64,000 nt of DNA, taken from NCBI GenBank assembly GCA_963714455.1, contig CAVQON010000003.1, forward strand, positions 57,067-121,066, given 5' to 3'. Positions 1 to 8,800 of this stretch are shown here, in pieces (position 1 is the first letter of the stretch; the number at the start of each line of letters is the position of its first letter). The notes beneath the pieces are model-generated. The model ran no database searches, was not told the DNA's origin, and saw only the letters and a list, made by a program, of their open reading frames with translations. Origin of the DNA: CAVQGZ01 sp963714455 (GTDB lineage: Bacteria > Actinomycetota > Actinomycetes > Jiangellales > Jiangellaceae). A program made the translations under genes and the position numbers.

Positions 1-120
1 CCGACGGGGTGTCGGTCGAGCAGGCCGAGCGTCGGGCCGGTTCCGCCGTCCCACGCCAACGAGGACGTCAGGCCGTGGTGCGATGACGCCGGTTGCCGGC
101 GATGAAGCGCTCATCTCCCT

Positions 121-324
121 GTGCCCCCGCGCATCCATCAGGTCGTCGTGCCACGCCTGCCAACCCAGATCGCGCCGCACAGCACCGGCACCGCCGACCG
201 ACCCATCGCTGACGACTTCGTCCTGACCAGCCCGCCGGACACCCGCATTGATCTGTTGCTTGACGTGGGCGGGTGCACGTCGAGTCCACGATCGAGGCGG
301 CCATCGACATGACGTTTCGTGGAT
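121..324 (+). pseudogene. possible 3' remnant of a degraded gene
   Basis: The first 320 bases hold no intact gene. One frame reads sensibly through 'DTRIDLLLDVG' (about 235-270). After a one-base shift a second frame gives 'RVHVESTIEAAIDMTFRG' followed by TGA at 322-324. Together they look like the decayed C-terminal end of a protein with a single frameshift. I do not recognise the family. A chance match is possible, so this is a weak call. Confidence 0.2.
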
Positions 325-360
325 GAGAGGGCTCTCATGTGTGTCTCATTGCGGTCTCAT
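323..360 (+). promoter_or_regulatory. palindrome plus three TCTCAT repeats phased at 11 bp
   Basis: A perfect inverted repeat, ATGAGAG-GG-CTCTCAT, occupies 323-338. Its right half is the first of three direct TCTCAT copies at 333-338, 344-349 and 355-360, spaced exactly 11 bases start to start, about one helical turn. The cluster ends 68 bases before the start of the small Arg-rich gene. Direct repeats at 11-bp spacing are the arrangement bound by SARP-type activators, and an inverted half-site suits a dimeric regulator. No regulator gene is adjacent and no convincing -10 box was found, so operator function is inferred. Confidence 0.45.
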
Positions 361-427
361 GTGCGCCGGTGATTGTTCTGTCCAGTGGTTGAGCAGCGGG
401 CTCATCCCAGGATGAAGGGAGTGCCTC

Positions 428-580
428 ATGGCGCGTTCTGGATTGTTCGTGGCGATGGCGCCGGCGCGGCGCGGGAGGTCGGCAGACTCCAGCAGCGACA
501 ACCCTGGCCGTCGTCGTCGGCGCCGGCAGCGTCGTCGTCGTATGCGTCGTCGTCGTATGCGTCGTAGCTCGTCGAGCTGA
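428..580 (+). CDS. 50-residue poly-arginine peptide, candidate exported or modified peptide
   Basis: A 50-codon frame starts at ATG 428, six bases after a strong Shine-Dalgarno GAAGGGAG (414-421), and stops at TGA 578. The N-terminal part, MARSGLFVAMAPARRGR, is mildly hydrophobic; the middle (SADSSSDNPG) is Ser/Asp-rich; the rest is RRRRRRQRRRRMRRRRMRR then four serines. Twenty of 50 residues are Arg and it has no Cys. At DNA level the tail includes two identical 15-base units (530-544 and 545-559) built on CGT, so it may have grown by repeat expansion. A perfect hairpin follows 21 bases after the stop, then an ABC exporter and a kinase-like gene. Role unknown: a secreted cationic peptide, a kinase substrate or a nucleic-acid-binding peptide are all possible. 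The risk is that it is only a CGT-repeat tract. Confidence 0.55.
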   Translation: MARSGLFVAMAPARRGRSADSSSDNPGRRRRRRQRRRRMRRRRMRRSSSS

Positions 581-601
581 CCCTGTGGGCGGAGCGGCGG
601 A

Positions 602-644
602 GCGGCGGCGTCCTGACCAGAGCGGATGGTCAGGACGCCGCCGC
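602..644 (+). terminator. perfect 17-bp hairpin between peptide gene and exporter gene
   Basis: GCGGCGGCGTCCTGACC at 602-618 is exactly complementary to 628-644, with a 9-base loop. There is no T-tract, as is common for high-GC actinobacterial terminators. Its place just after the peptide stop suggests partial termination, giving much peptide mRNA and little exporter mRNA. It lies inside the longest possible frame of the exporter (from GTG 585), which argues that the exporter starts downstream of it. Confidence 0.6.
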
Positions 645-692
645 GCGCTGCGCGCCAGGCTCGGGGAGGTGCTGCGCCCCGAGGCTGAGGGT

Positions 693-2387
693 GTGGGGCT
701 GGTTGAGGCAACTCCGACCGTCCCGATCCGGTCGCTGCTTCGGCGTTTCAAGCCGGAGCTGACAAGGCGGCGTGGGCTGGTTGTGGTGCTGCTGGTGGTG
801 TCCGTAGCGCTCCCGGCTATCGAGACCCTGGAGATCTGGCTGTTCCAGCGGGTCGTGGATGACGTGTTGGTGCCTGCCGATGTGGCTCCTCTGGCTGGGC
901 TGGCCGCGGTCTATGTCGCGCTCGCTGTGCTCAGTGGTGCGCTGGGTTGGGTGGACGAGTATGTGACTGCGTGGCTGCGGGAGAACGTCTCGTTGGATGT
1001 GCGCCGTCGTGTTCTGGCTCATCTGCACTCGGTGCCCTCGGATGTGGTGGACCGGCAGCGTGCGGGTGACCTGCTCACACGGCTCACCAGTGACGCCCGG
1101 TCTGTTGAGAACCTGCTGCTGGGGATTCTGGACGGGATCGGGGCGATCGCGCGGGTCGTGTTCTTCGCTGGCGCTCTTCTGCTGCTGGACTGGGTGCTGG
1201 CGCTGGTGGCCTTCGTGGTGGCGCCGCTGTTCTGGTGGGCAGCCGCCTACTTCGCGGGGCGGGTGAAGACGGTCTCGCGGGAGAAGCGTCGCCGCACCGG
1301 GTCGATGGCGTCGGTGGCCGAGGAGAGCTTGGCGGTGCTTCCGCTGGTGCAGGTGCACGGTCGTGCGGGTGAGGAGCAGCGCCGCTTCGAGCGGGAGGGC
1401 CGTGCCGTCGTCGTCGCGGAGCTGGCCGCAGCGCGGCTGCGGGCCACCTACCCGCTGATCGTCGACCTGATGGAGCTGCTGGGCCTGCTGAGCGTGATCG
1501 CGCTGGGTGTCTGGGCGCTCGCCGATGAGCGCCTCACCCTGGGGGGCCTGCTGGTGTTCCTGACCTACATGTCCCAGCTTGTCCGCCCGTTGCGCGACCT
1601 GGGCGACCTCGGTGTCGATCTGGCGTCTGCCGCGGCTGGCGCGGAACGAGTGATCCAGGTTCTTGACCTGCCCAGCGGCCTGCCCGAGGCACGTGACCCG
1701 ATCGTCCTGGACGACGTGCAGGGGCTTCTGGAGGTTGACACGGTCACGTTCGCCTACGCAGGTGCCGCGGGTCCTGTGCTGCATGGCGTGGGGTTCACGT
1801 GTGCCCCTGGTCGGCTGGTGGCGCTGGCGGGGCCCAGCGGAAGTGGGAAGTCGACGTTGGTGCGGCTGTTGGGCAGGCTGGCCGATCCGGGTGAGGGCGC
1901 GGTGCGGCTCGACGGGGCGGACCTGCGCGACCTGCCTCTTGCGATGGTGCGCACCTCGGTGTCGGTGCTGCTGCAAGAGGCCCCGGTGATGGATGCCAGC
2001 GTGCGGGACAATGTCGGTTTCGCCGATCCGTCCGCGACGGACACCCAGATCTGGCGAGCGCTGGAGCGGGCGGGCATGGGCACGACCGTGGCCGCGTTGC
2101 CGGATGGCCTGGACGCGCGACTTGGTCAGCGGGGGCGCCTGCTCAGTGGCGGACAACGACAGCGGATCGCTCTGGCGCGGGCGCTGCTGGTCGACGCTCG
2201 GGTGCTGGTTCTCGATGAGCCGACCACTGGCCTTGACGGGCCCGCGGCTCGCGATCTGGTGACGACGCTGCAGCGGCTGGCCACGGACCGGACGGTTGTG
2301 GTCGCCACCCACGACCCCCTCGTGCTGGACGCGGCCGATGAGGTCATCGAGATCAGCGACGGGATGCTGGTGGGGGTGCCGTCATGA
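693..2387 (+). CDS. ABC exporter, fused permease and ATPase half-transporter
   Basis: A 564-residue half-transporter of the MsbA/McjD-like type: an N-terminal six-helix membrane domain, then a nucleotide-binding domain. Visible motifs are Walker A GPSGSGKST (380-388), signature LSGGQRQR (484-491), Walker B VLVLDEPTT with catalytic Glu 509, and the H-loop His near 539. It would act as a homodimer exporting a peptide, lipid or drug. GTG 693 is chosen because GAGG lies upstream (681-684) and the earlier in-frame GTG 585 would include the hairpin at 602-644 and an implausible Arg-rich lead. The stop overlaps the kinase ATG by four bases. There is no C39 protease domain, so any leader removal would need another enzyme. 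Substrate is inferred from context only; the poly-Arg peptide is the obvious candidate. Confidence 0.85.
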   Translation: MGLVEATPTVPIRSLLRRFKPELTRRRGLVVVLLVVSVALPAIETLEIWLFQRVVDDVLVPADVAPLAGLAAVYVALAVLSGALGWVDEYVTAWLRENVSLDVRRRVLAHLHSVPSDVVDRQRAGDLLTRLTSDARSVENLLLGILDGIGAIARVVFFAGALLLLDWVLALVAFVVAPLFWWAAAYFAGRVKTVSREKRRRTGSMASVAEESLAVLPLVQVHGRAGEEQRRFEREGRAVVVAELAAARLRATYPLIVDLMELLGLLSVIALGVWALADERLTLGGLLVFLTYMSQLVRPLRDLGDLGVDLASAAAGAERVIQVLDLPSGLPEARDPIVLDDVQGLLEVDTVTFAYAGAAGPVLHGVGFTCAPGRLVALAGPSGSGKSTLVRLLGRLADPGEGAVRLDGADLRDLPLAMVRTSVSVLLQEAPVMDASVRDNVGFADPSATDTQIWRALERAGMGTTVAALPDGLDARLGQRGRLLSGGQRQRIALARALLVDARVLVLDEPTTGLDGPAARDLVTTLQRLATDRTVVVATHDPLVLDAADEVIEISDGMLVGVPS

Positions 2388-3196
2388 CAGGTGACCCCCT
2401 GCCGGGATACGAGCTGCGGGATCTGGTGCATGAGGGCCGCTCGTTCGAGGTGTACGAGGCCTGGAGCGCGGAGCGGGAGTGTCCGGTGGTGGTCAAGCGG
2501 TCTCGCGCGGGAGCGAGCCAGGAAGCGCGCGACCGGCTGCTGCACGAGGGGACGGTGCTCACGTCGCTGACCCACCCGCACCTCGTACGCGCCTACGAGG
2601 TGCATGCCGACCCGCCGGTGAGCGTCGTGCTGGAGACACTGCCCGGTGAGACGCTGGGGCACCTGTTCGACGAACACGCACCCCTGCAGGCCCGCGACGT
2701 GGCCGAGATGGGCCGACAGCTCGCCTCCGTCGTGGGCTACCTGCATCACCACGGCCTGGTGCACGGCGACATCAAACCGGCGAATGCCGTGCGTACCGGT
2801 GGCGTCGTCCGCCTGATCGATCTCTCGCTCGCCGGCCCTCAGCGAATATGGGACAGCTCCTCCGGAACCCCCGGCTACCTGTCTCCCGAGCAGGCCGCTC
2901 ACGGATTGGTCACCTCTGCCACTGACGTGTGGGGTCTGGGGCTGCTGCTGCTCGAAGCGCTGTCCGGGCGTGATCCCTACCCCGTCGACGACCCCCGGTA
3001 CCGGGAGGGGTACGGACCGGTCCGCCCGCCCCGCCCACTGCGCAGGTCACGGCGCGTACCCGCCGAGCTCGCGGCCCTCATCGGGCGGATGACCGCGCTG
3101 GACCCTGCCGAGCGCCCCGACCTGAGGTCGGTGCGGGCAGTGCTGGACCGTCACGCGCACGCGCTGCGCCCAGACGGCGTCCGGCACGACAGCTGA
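2384..3196 (+). CDS. soluble Ser/Thr protein kinase-like protein
   Basis: A 270-residue protein that is almost only a Hanks-type kinase domain: ATP Lys in VVVKRS (Lys38), catalytic loop HGDIKPAN (Asp129, Lys131, Asn134), metal-binding motif DLS in place of DFG (Asp146), and GTPGYLSPE (161-169) in the activation segment. The catalytic residues are present, so it could be active, but HRD is HGD and DFG is DLS. Unlike PknB it has no transmembrane helix and no PASTA or other sensor domain. It overlaps the exporter by ATGA and is surely cotranslated with it. It may phosphorylate the exporter or the Ser-rich peptide encoded upstream; neither is shown by the sequence. No lanthipeptide lyase or cyclase domain is attached. 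Confidence 0.85.
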   Translation: MTGDPLPGYELRDLVHEGRSFEVYEAWSAERECPVVVKRSRAGASQEARDRLLHEGTVLTSLTHPHLVRAYEVHADPPVSVVLETLPGETLGHLFDEHAPLQARDVAEMGRQLASVVGYLHHHGLVHGDIKPANAVRTGGVVRLIDLSLAGPQRIWDSSSGTPGYLSPEQAAHGLVTSATDVWGLGLLLLEALSGRDPYPVDDPRYREGYGPVRPPRPLRRSRRVPAELAALIGRMTALDPAERPDLRSVRAVLDRHAHALRPDGVRHDS

Positions 3197-3839
3197 CCGT
3201 GTCGCCCGAGCGTGAGAGGACACCCTGAACGGTCGGGTGCCCGATCACGGCGCGGCCGGAAGGGGATGGGCGAGCGGCACCATGATCACCGACGGACAAC
3301 GCCGCTCAAGGCTTGCCCAGGCCAGGAGTGGTGCGAGACCGCCAGAAGCGCACGTCGTACCGCCGAACGCCCTTGGCACCGGTGCCGGCGCTGTGGACAA
3401 CCAGCACTCACCATGACGTCAGCTTCACGTTGGTCGGGACGGGCGACTGCGACCGCCTCAAGGCGTCCGGGACGGGCGAGTCGTCGGGTTCCCGTGGCCC
3501 TGACAGGCGCGATCCCCCTGGCCTAGCCCGAGGGACTCCGGCCGGGGCACCAGGGACCATCTGCATGGGCAAGGCCACAGCGCCCACGGCCGAGAGCCGA
3601 AATGACAGCCCACGGCGGGCATCGCTGCCCCTCTCTGCCCGGTCACGGCGCAACCCCGGGACCTCACGCCGAGGCGAGTCCTTGCCTGCCATCGCCCAGA
3701 ACTGATGCGGGGCACGACCATCGATGACTGCGCCGATGAGAACACCCTCATCGTGGTCTCACACCGGTCCAATTCTGCGTCGCGACGGTATGCGCAACCA
3801 GGACGCACCCGGCGTCCACCCCATCCCGGAGGAGTCACC
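3197..3839. other. 643-base region without a convincing gene
   Basis: Several open frames cross this stretch on both strands, but none has a good ribosome-binding site, plausible composition or recognisable domain. I see no tRNA, strong hairpin or repeat. The last part carries the ribosome-binding site and presumably the promoter of the small secreted protein at 3840. Confidence 0.5.
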
Positions 3840-4262
3840 ATGAAGGACACCCTGATCCGTACCGGCATCGCCACGTTCGCCGGCCTCTTCGCCGTCGGAT
3901 TCCTGACCGTGCCGAGCAGCACCGCCTCGACGACCGAGACAGCAGCCATGAAGCGCGACGACAAGATCACCCTGATCTACACCCTGGACGACGACGACCG
4001 CGACGACGACGTCACGTCGACCTCGCGAGCCTCCAAGCCGAGCAAGGCATCTGAGTCCGAACCCAGCCGCGTGTCGCACTCACGCGCGGCGGCTGCACCC
4101 CCCATCAGTGGTGTGAACGCCAGCATCCCCGCCCCCGACACGACGAGTGACCGCGACATCAGCCGCACCAACGTCTCCCGCCACGCCAGTGCAGACCACA
4201 CGAACGACTGGTCGCGCGACATGACCGACAGCGTCTCCCGGCACTCCCACAGCCGCGACTAG
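3840..4262 (+). CDS. small secreted Asp/Ser/Arg-rich protein, unknown function
   Basis: A 140-residue protein with a signal peptide: MKDTLIR, a hydrophobic core (about 8-28, TGIATFAGLFAVGFLTV) and a likely cleavage after the PSSTAS region. The mature part begins with a short hydrophobic strand (ITLIYTL), then an acidic run DDDDRDDD, then Ser/Arg/His/Asp-rich low-complexity sequence. ATG 3840 is chosen because GGAGGAG (3828-3834) sits five bases upstream; a longer frame from 3705 lacks such a site. No Cys and no known domain. Similar composition is seen in secreted actinobacterial hypothetical proteins, recalled without a search. A strong terminator follows. Whether its acidic part could pair with the basic peptide at 428 is speculation. 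Confidence 0.7.
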   Translation: MKDTLIRTGIATFAGLFAVGFLTVPSSTASTTETAAMKRDDKITLIYTLDDDDRDDDVTSTSRASKPSKASESEPSRVSHSRAAAAPPISGVNASIPAPDTTSDRDISRTNVSRHASADHTNDWSRDMTDSVSRHSHSRD

Positions 4263-4294
4263 CCCACAGCGCCCCACGCGCGAGCCCACCATCG

Positions 4295-4325
4295 AACGCC
4301 CCCGGGACCACAACCCGGGGGCGTT
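4295..4325 (+). terminator. rho-independent-like terminator
   Basis: AACGCCCCCGGG (4295-4306) pairs perfectly with 4314-4325 around the 7-base loop ACCACAA. It lies 32 bases after the stop of the secreted protein gene. No T-run follows. It could also end transcripts arriving from the minus strand. Confidence 0.75.
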
Positions 4326-4613
4326 CGCTCGTCTGGCCACACTCCGCAACAACAGCCAGTGATCCCGCCCCACCCACCTCTTTGGGTGCGATCGGAGGCA
4401 CACACTGCAACCGGCTGAGGATCTGCACGGACCTGGCGGCATCAGTGAACGGGCTCGCGCCAACGACGAGGATGGTCGCGTCGAAGGTATCCACGACGGC
4501 ACGACAAGTCCGCTTTCAGGCGGGTCGGGTCGACGGCTGCCATGGAAGTGAGGTCATCGTCGGCTGAGCACACCTCGTCGCTGCTCACCGGTACTTGGCG
4601 GCGGACGCCCAAG

Positions 4614-5807
4614 TCACAGGTGAGCGGTGGCTTGCGCGACGGCGCCGAATCGGATCAGCTCCTGCTCAAGGCGTACCTGCGAGCCCCAGGTGTCGGCACA
4701 CAGGTCTGCGTAGAGCTGCGCCTCGTCGTCGGTCAGATGCTCAAGGTCTCGCCTCGCCTGCTCGGCTTCACGCCCCCATCGGTCGCGGTGCTCCAGCAAC
4801 GTCGCACGGTCCATGAGCATGCTCGTGGTGTTCGGCAGCACCGCCCGCAGCCGGTCGAGGATGGCGAAGCCGTGCGTGTCGATGTCGCCCCAGTAGTGCA
4901 CGTCGACGTCGTGCAGCCACCTGATCGCGCCGAGCAGCTCCGGCGCCTGGTTGCCCGCCCCCCAGATAACAAGGCCCTCGGCCATCTCGGGGAACGCCAG
5001 CATCGACACCTCGTTCTCCACGACGACGACCCTGCGCACCCGCGCAGACAGCCCCGCGAGCTCGTCGACGCTCACCGTGACGTCCACCAGTCCGGGGACC
5101 GGGGCGGTCGCGGGGTCGAGTGCTCGGAAGCGGACACGAGCGGGACGGCTGCGAAACCCGTAGGCCGACTCGAAGGCCCGCATCGTGCTCATCCGGGCCC
5201 GCGGGCGTCCGTCATCGACGAGCGCGGCGATCGTCTGGCGGTGGCGCTCGACGATCTTGGTGTGCACGCCGGGGAGGTCGACCTGGCGTACGTACACCTG
5301 CGGGTTCGGGTGCGAGCGCAGCCAGTCGGCGACCGCCAGGACGCCCGCCCAGTCCGCTCCGATGTCGAGCACCCGCAGCGGGTGCGCCGCTAGGTACCAC
5401 CGAGAGCGTGGGGGAGTCTGCTGCACCAGCGCGTCGAAGGCTGCCGCCTCGAGGCGTCGGCCGACGAGGTCGACGGCATCGTCGTAGGTGTCGAGCACGC
5501 CGGCCGCGGGCACCGTCTGCGTCCCCAGCGACCGCGACGCCCGCGCCTCGCTCTCCACCCGGTAGCCGCGTGCCGACTGGTGCCGTGCCGCCCACTGGCG
5601 TGCCTCGTCGAAACGGGTGCCGAGCTCGCTCGCCGTTGGTCCACGCAGGCGCACGCGCAAGGGAAACGCCGTCGGCGGCGTGACTCGTACATCGTCAGGT
5701 ACCACGTCGAGCGGGACGCGGGTGGCGAGCAACCGACCCGACGTCCACTCCTTCGCCACGGCGGCCCGGACGTCCTCCGGGCGCGTCCAGACGCGAGCGG
5801 CGGCCAC
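4614..5807 (-). CDS. jetD: Wadjet nuclease subunit JetD
   Basis: A 397-residue protein with the DUF3322 (N-terminal) and DUF2220 (C-terminal, Toprim-like) layout of JetD. The Toprim acidic residues are visible as VVVENEVSML (about 263) and YWGDIDTHGF (about 307). JetD is the topoisomerase-VI-like nuclease that cleaves circular DNA extruded by the JetABC SMC motor. It is the last gene of jetABCD; GTG 5807 is only six bases after the jetC TAG. The ribosome-binding site is weak, consistent with coupling to jetC. Length and motifs indicate an intact, active protein. Confidence 0.93.
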   Translation of the reverse strand: MAAARVWTRPEDVRAAVAKEWTSGRLLATRVPLDVVPDDVRVTPPTAFPLRVRLRGPTASELGTRFDEARQWAARHQSARGYRVESEARASRSLGTQTVPAAGVLDTYDDAVDLVGRRLEAAAFDALVQQTPPRSRWYLAAHPLRVLDIGADWAGVLAVADWLRSHPNPQVYVRQVDLPGVHTKIVERHRQTIAALVDDGRPRARMSTMRAFESAYGFRSRPARVRFRALDPATAPVPGLVDVTVSVDELAGLSARVRRVVVVENEVSMLAFPEMAEGLVIWGAGNQAPELLGAIRWLHDVDVHYWGDIDTHGFAILDRLRAVLPNTTSMLMDRATLLEHRDRWGREAEQARRDLEHLTDDEAQLYADLCADTWGSQVRLEQELIRFGAVAQATAHL

Positions 5808-5813
5808 CTCGAC

Positions 5814-8800
5814 CTACGCCGACGCGCGGGCCGCCGACACCGCGGCCTTCTCTTTGCGGTACTCCTCGATGGTGACGTTGCGCACCATCGCCGTCTGCCC
5901 GCCCTTGGTGTGCACGTAGCCCACGTGCGCGACGTAGGGCTCGATCACGTGGATCTTCTGCAGCGGCGTCACGACGAGAAGCTGCAGGCCCATCCGTCGG
6001 AACAGCTCGAGCCCGAACCTGGCCGACTCGTCGGACCCGCGGCCGAACGCCTCGTCGATCACGACGAAGCGGAACGTGCGGCTGTGCACCTCACCGGAGA
6101 CGAGCCCGAACTGGTAGGCCAGGCTCGCCGCCAGCACGGTGTAGGCCAGCTTCTCCTTCTGGCCGCCGGACTTGCCGCCGGAATCGGTGTAGTGCTCCTG
6201 TTCGCTGCCGTCGTCGAGGCGGCGCTCGCTGGCTGCGAAGCGGAACCACGTGCGCACGTCGGTGACCTTGGCGGTCCAGCGACGGTCTTCCTCGGTGCGT
6301 CCCTCGCGCCCCTGGAAGCGGCTGACCAGATCTTTGACCAGCAAGAACTTCGCCTCGGAGTACTGCTCGTTGCCGGGGCCGGTGACGGTGTCTTCGGTGC
6401 ACTCGCGCAGCAGCCGGCCGAAGTCGCGCACGTCAGCGTCCTCCGACGGCGTCGGCTCGAGCTGGATGTAGGTGGTGGGCTGGTAGGCGATGTCGCGCAG
6501 CGAGGCGTTGATCGTGTCGATGCGCCGGCGGATGCCCGCGCGAGCGGTGTCGAGCGCGGTGCGGAACCCGACGACCTCTCGTATCGCGTTGACGTTGAGC
6601 TGCTGCTTGAAGGCGTCCTCGAACCGGGGGAGGTCGTCGTCGACCAGCCTGGTGTGCAGCGTGCGGTACTCCGACCCTGCCTCGACTGCGGCGTCCATCT
6701 CCTGCGTCGCCAGCGGCCAGCGGTTCTTCAGCCGCGTCATCGCCGCGACTATCCGTTCGGCGAGCCGACCGGCGCGACTGTCGTGGATGTCAATCGCCTG
6801 CTGGAGGCCGTCACGTACGCGTCGCTCGACGGCGTCGCACGTCTCGACCGTCAGCCCGCGTTCGCCGGACTCGGCACCCAGACGAGCGTCGAGGTCGCTG
6901 ACCACCTCCACTGGCACCGGCTCCAGGGTGGTCCGCTCGTGCTCGAGGTCGGTGACGGCCGAGTAGTCGGCATCGATCTGGCCGCCCAGCTTGCCGATCT
7001 CGGCGTCGTGGCGTGCCAGCTGCTCCGTCAGACCGGCCGCCTCGCTCTGGGCCGCGCCGAGACGTCTCGTGAGCTCGTCGAGCACGTCGCTCGCCGCGCG
7101 CAGCGAGGCCGCCTCGCTCTCCAGCGACGTGATCGTCACAGCCTCGTGCTGCCAGTCGAGATCGGCGAACGACTCGCGGCTGCCGAGCACGGCCACCGCC
7201 TGGGCGTGCTGGCCCAGGTGCAGGTTCTCCTCGGCGAGGGCCTTCTGCTCGACCTGAAGGGCGCCCAGCGTGCGCGTCAGCCTGCTCAGCTCGGCGGCCA
7301 GGGCCTCACGCTTGGCCTCGTTGCTCCACCCGAGCACGTAGCGGCGCCGGTCGCCCAGGGGGTACCGGTCGTCCTTCTCGTGCCGGTTGCCCGCACCCTT
7401 GACCTGGCCGTTGCGGGTGACGGCCCGCCCGGCTCGGCGGAACTCCTCCGGCGTCCGCGCGCACACGAGGTCGAACCGGCGGGTGACCTCGGCGGCCACC
7501 CACGCCGACGCGGGCAGCCCGGGACGCACGTCGATCTTGTGCACCAGCGAACGCTCGTCGCCAGGCGGCTCGGCGTGCGCAGCGCCACGCAGCCGGTAGA
7601 AGACCAGCCGTCCGCGCAGGTTGGTGTCGTCGACCCAGTGCGCCACCTGCGCGTAGTGCCGGTCGGGCACCAGCAGCGACAAGCCGAAGCCGCGCATGAG
7701 TCGTTCGGCAGCCGGCTCCCACTCGGGGTCGTCGACTCGCATCAGCTCGCCGGCGAACGGCAGGTCGGACGCCTCGATGCCTAGCGCCTCGCACATCACG
7801 GTGCGGATGCCGACCACCCGCTCGTCGATGTTGCTCGTGCGTCGAGCCAGGCCGGCCACCTCGACGCGCAGCGCGTCGGCCCTCTCGCTGCTGGTGTGGG
7901 TGGCGACGGCGATCTCGGCTTGCCGGTTCTCGATCTCCCCTCGGCGAGCGTCGGAGCGGTCCATGGCCTCAGCGAGGCGACCGGCCAGTGTCTCGAACTC
8001 GGCCGACGAGGTGGGTGGCTCGAGACCGATCTGGGCGCAGAGCCGAGCGAACTCGTCAGACGCGCGACGCTTGGCCTCACGCCGGTGCCGAGCCTGCTCG
8101 ATCTCGACGTCGAGCTGGGTCAGCCGGTCGCCGCCGTTGGTCGCGATCGCCGTGCGCAGGTCGGCGAGGGTGTGCTGAGCCTGCTCTCTGCGCTCCCCGG
8201 TCTCGTCGCGGCGTCGCTGTGCCCGCGCCCGCTCACCCTCACGGCGCTGCACCCGCTCGTGCAGCAGGGCCACCTTGCGCTCGACGACATAGGTGCGCAG
8301 CGCGTCGCGCAGCCCGCGCAACGCTCGGGCCTCGGCGACGGCGGCGACGTGCCCGTCGAGGTCGGCGACGATCGGCTCGAGCGCCTCGACCTGGGCCTTC
8401 GCCGTGAGCACGGCGTCGTGGGCCCGCGTGAGGTCCTGGTAGTGGGTGATGAGTGCGGCGATGCGCGGGGCGACGTCCGGCGGTTCGAGCATGTGGGCGC
8501 GGACGAAGTCGGTCAGGTTGCCGACCGACTTCATCGAGACCGTCTGGTGGAACAGCTCGAGTGCCTGGGGGTGCGCGATACCGAAACGGCGGCGAAAGTC
8601 TTGCGCGTAGGGCGCGAACGCCTCGTACAGCGACGCCCCGGATGCGCGTAGGCGCGAGCGAAGCGCGGACATGTCGGCGCCGAAGTCGGCGAAGTCGGCC
8701 TGGATCGACCGCTCGCCCTCGGCGACGACGAAGAGCTTGGCCGGGCTGCCGGAGTGGTCGCGGAACCAGAACACCTGCGCCAGCGTGACGGTCTGGCCCA

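Noticed and set aside
630..2312. 560-codon open frame on the minus strand over the exporter gene
   Set aside because: Gln/Arg/His-rich shadow of a strongly coding plus-strand gene in GC-rich DNA; no ribosome-binding site or domain.
428..3196. Class III/IV/V lanthipeptide locus
   Set aside because: The kinase has no lyase or cyclase partner and the peptide has no Cys, so lanthionine rings cannot form.
5580..7784. 734-codon plus-strand frame opposite jetC
   Set aside because: Composition is that of an antisense shadow; jetC on the minus strand has clear SMC motifs and coupled starts.
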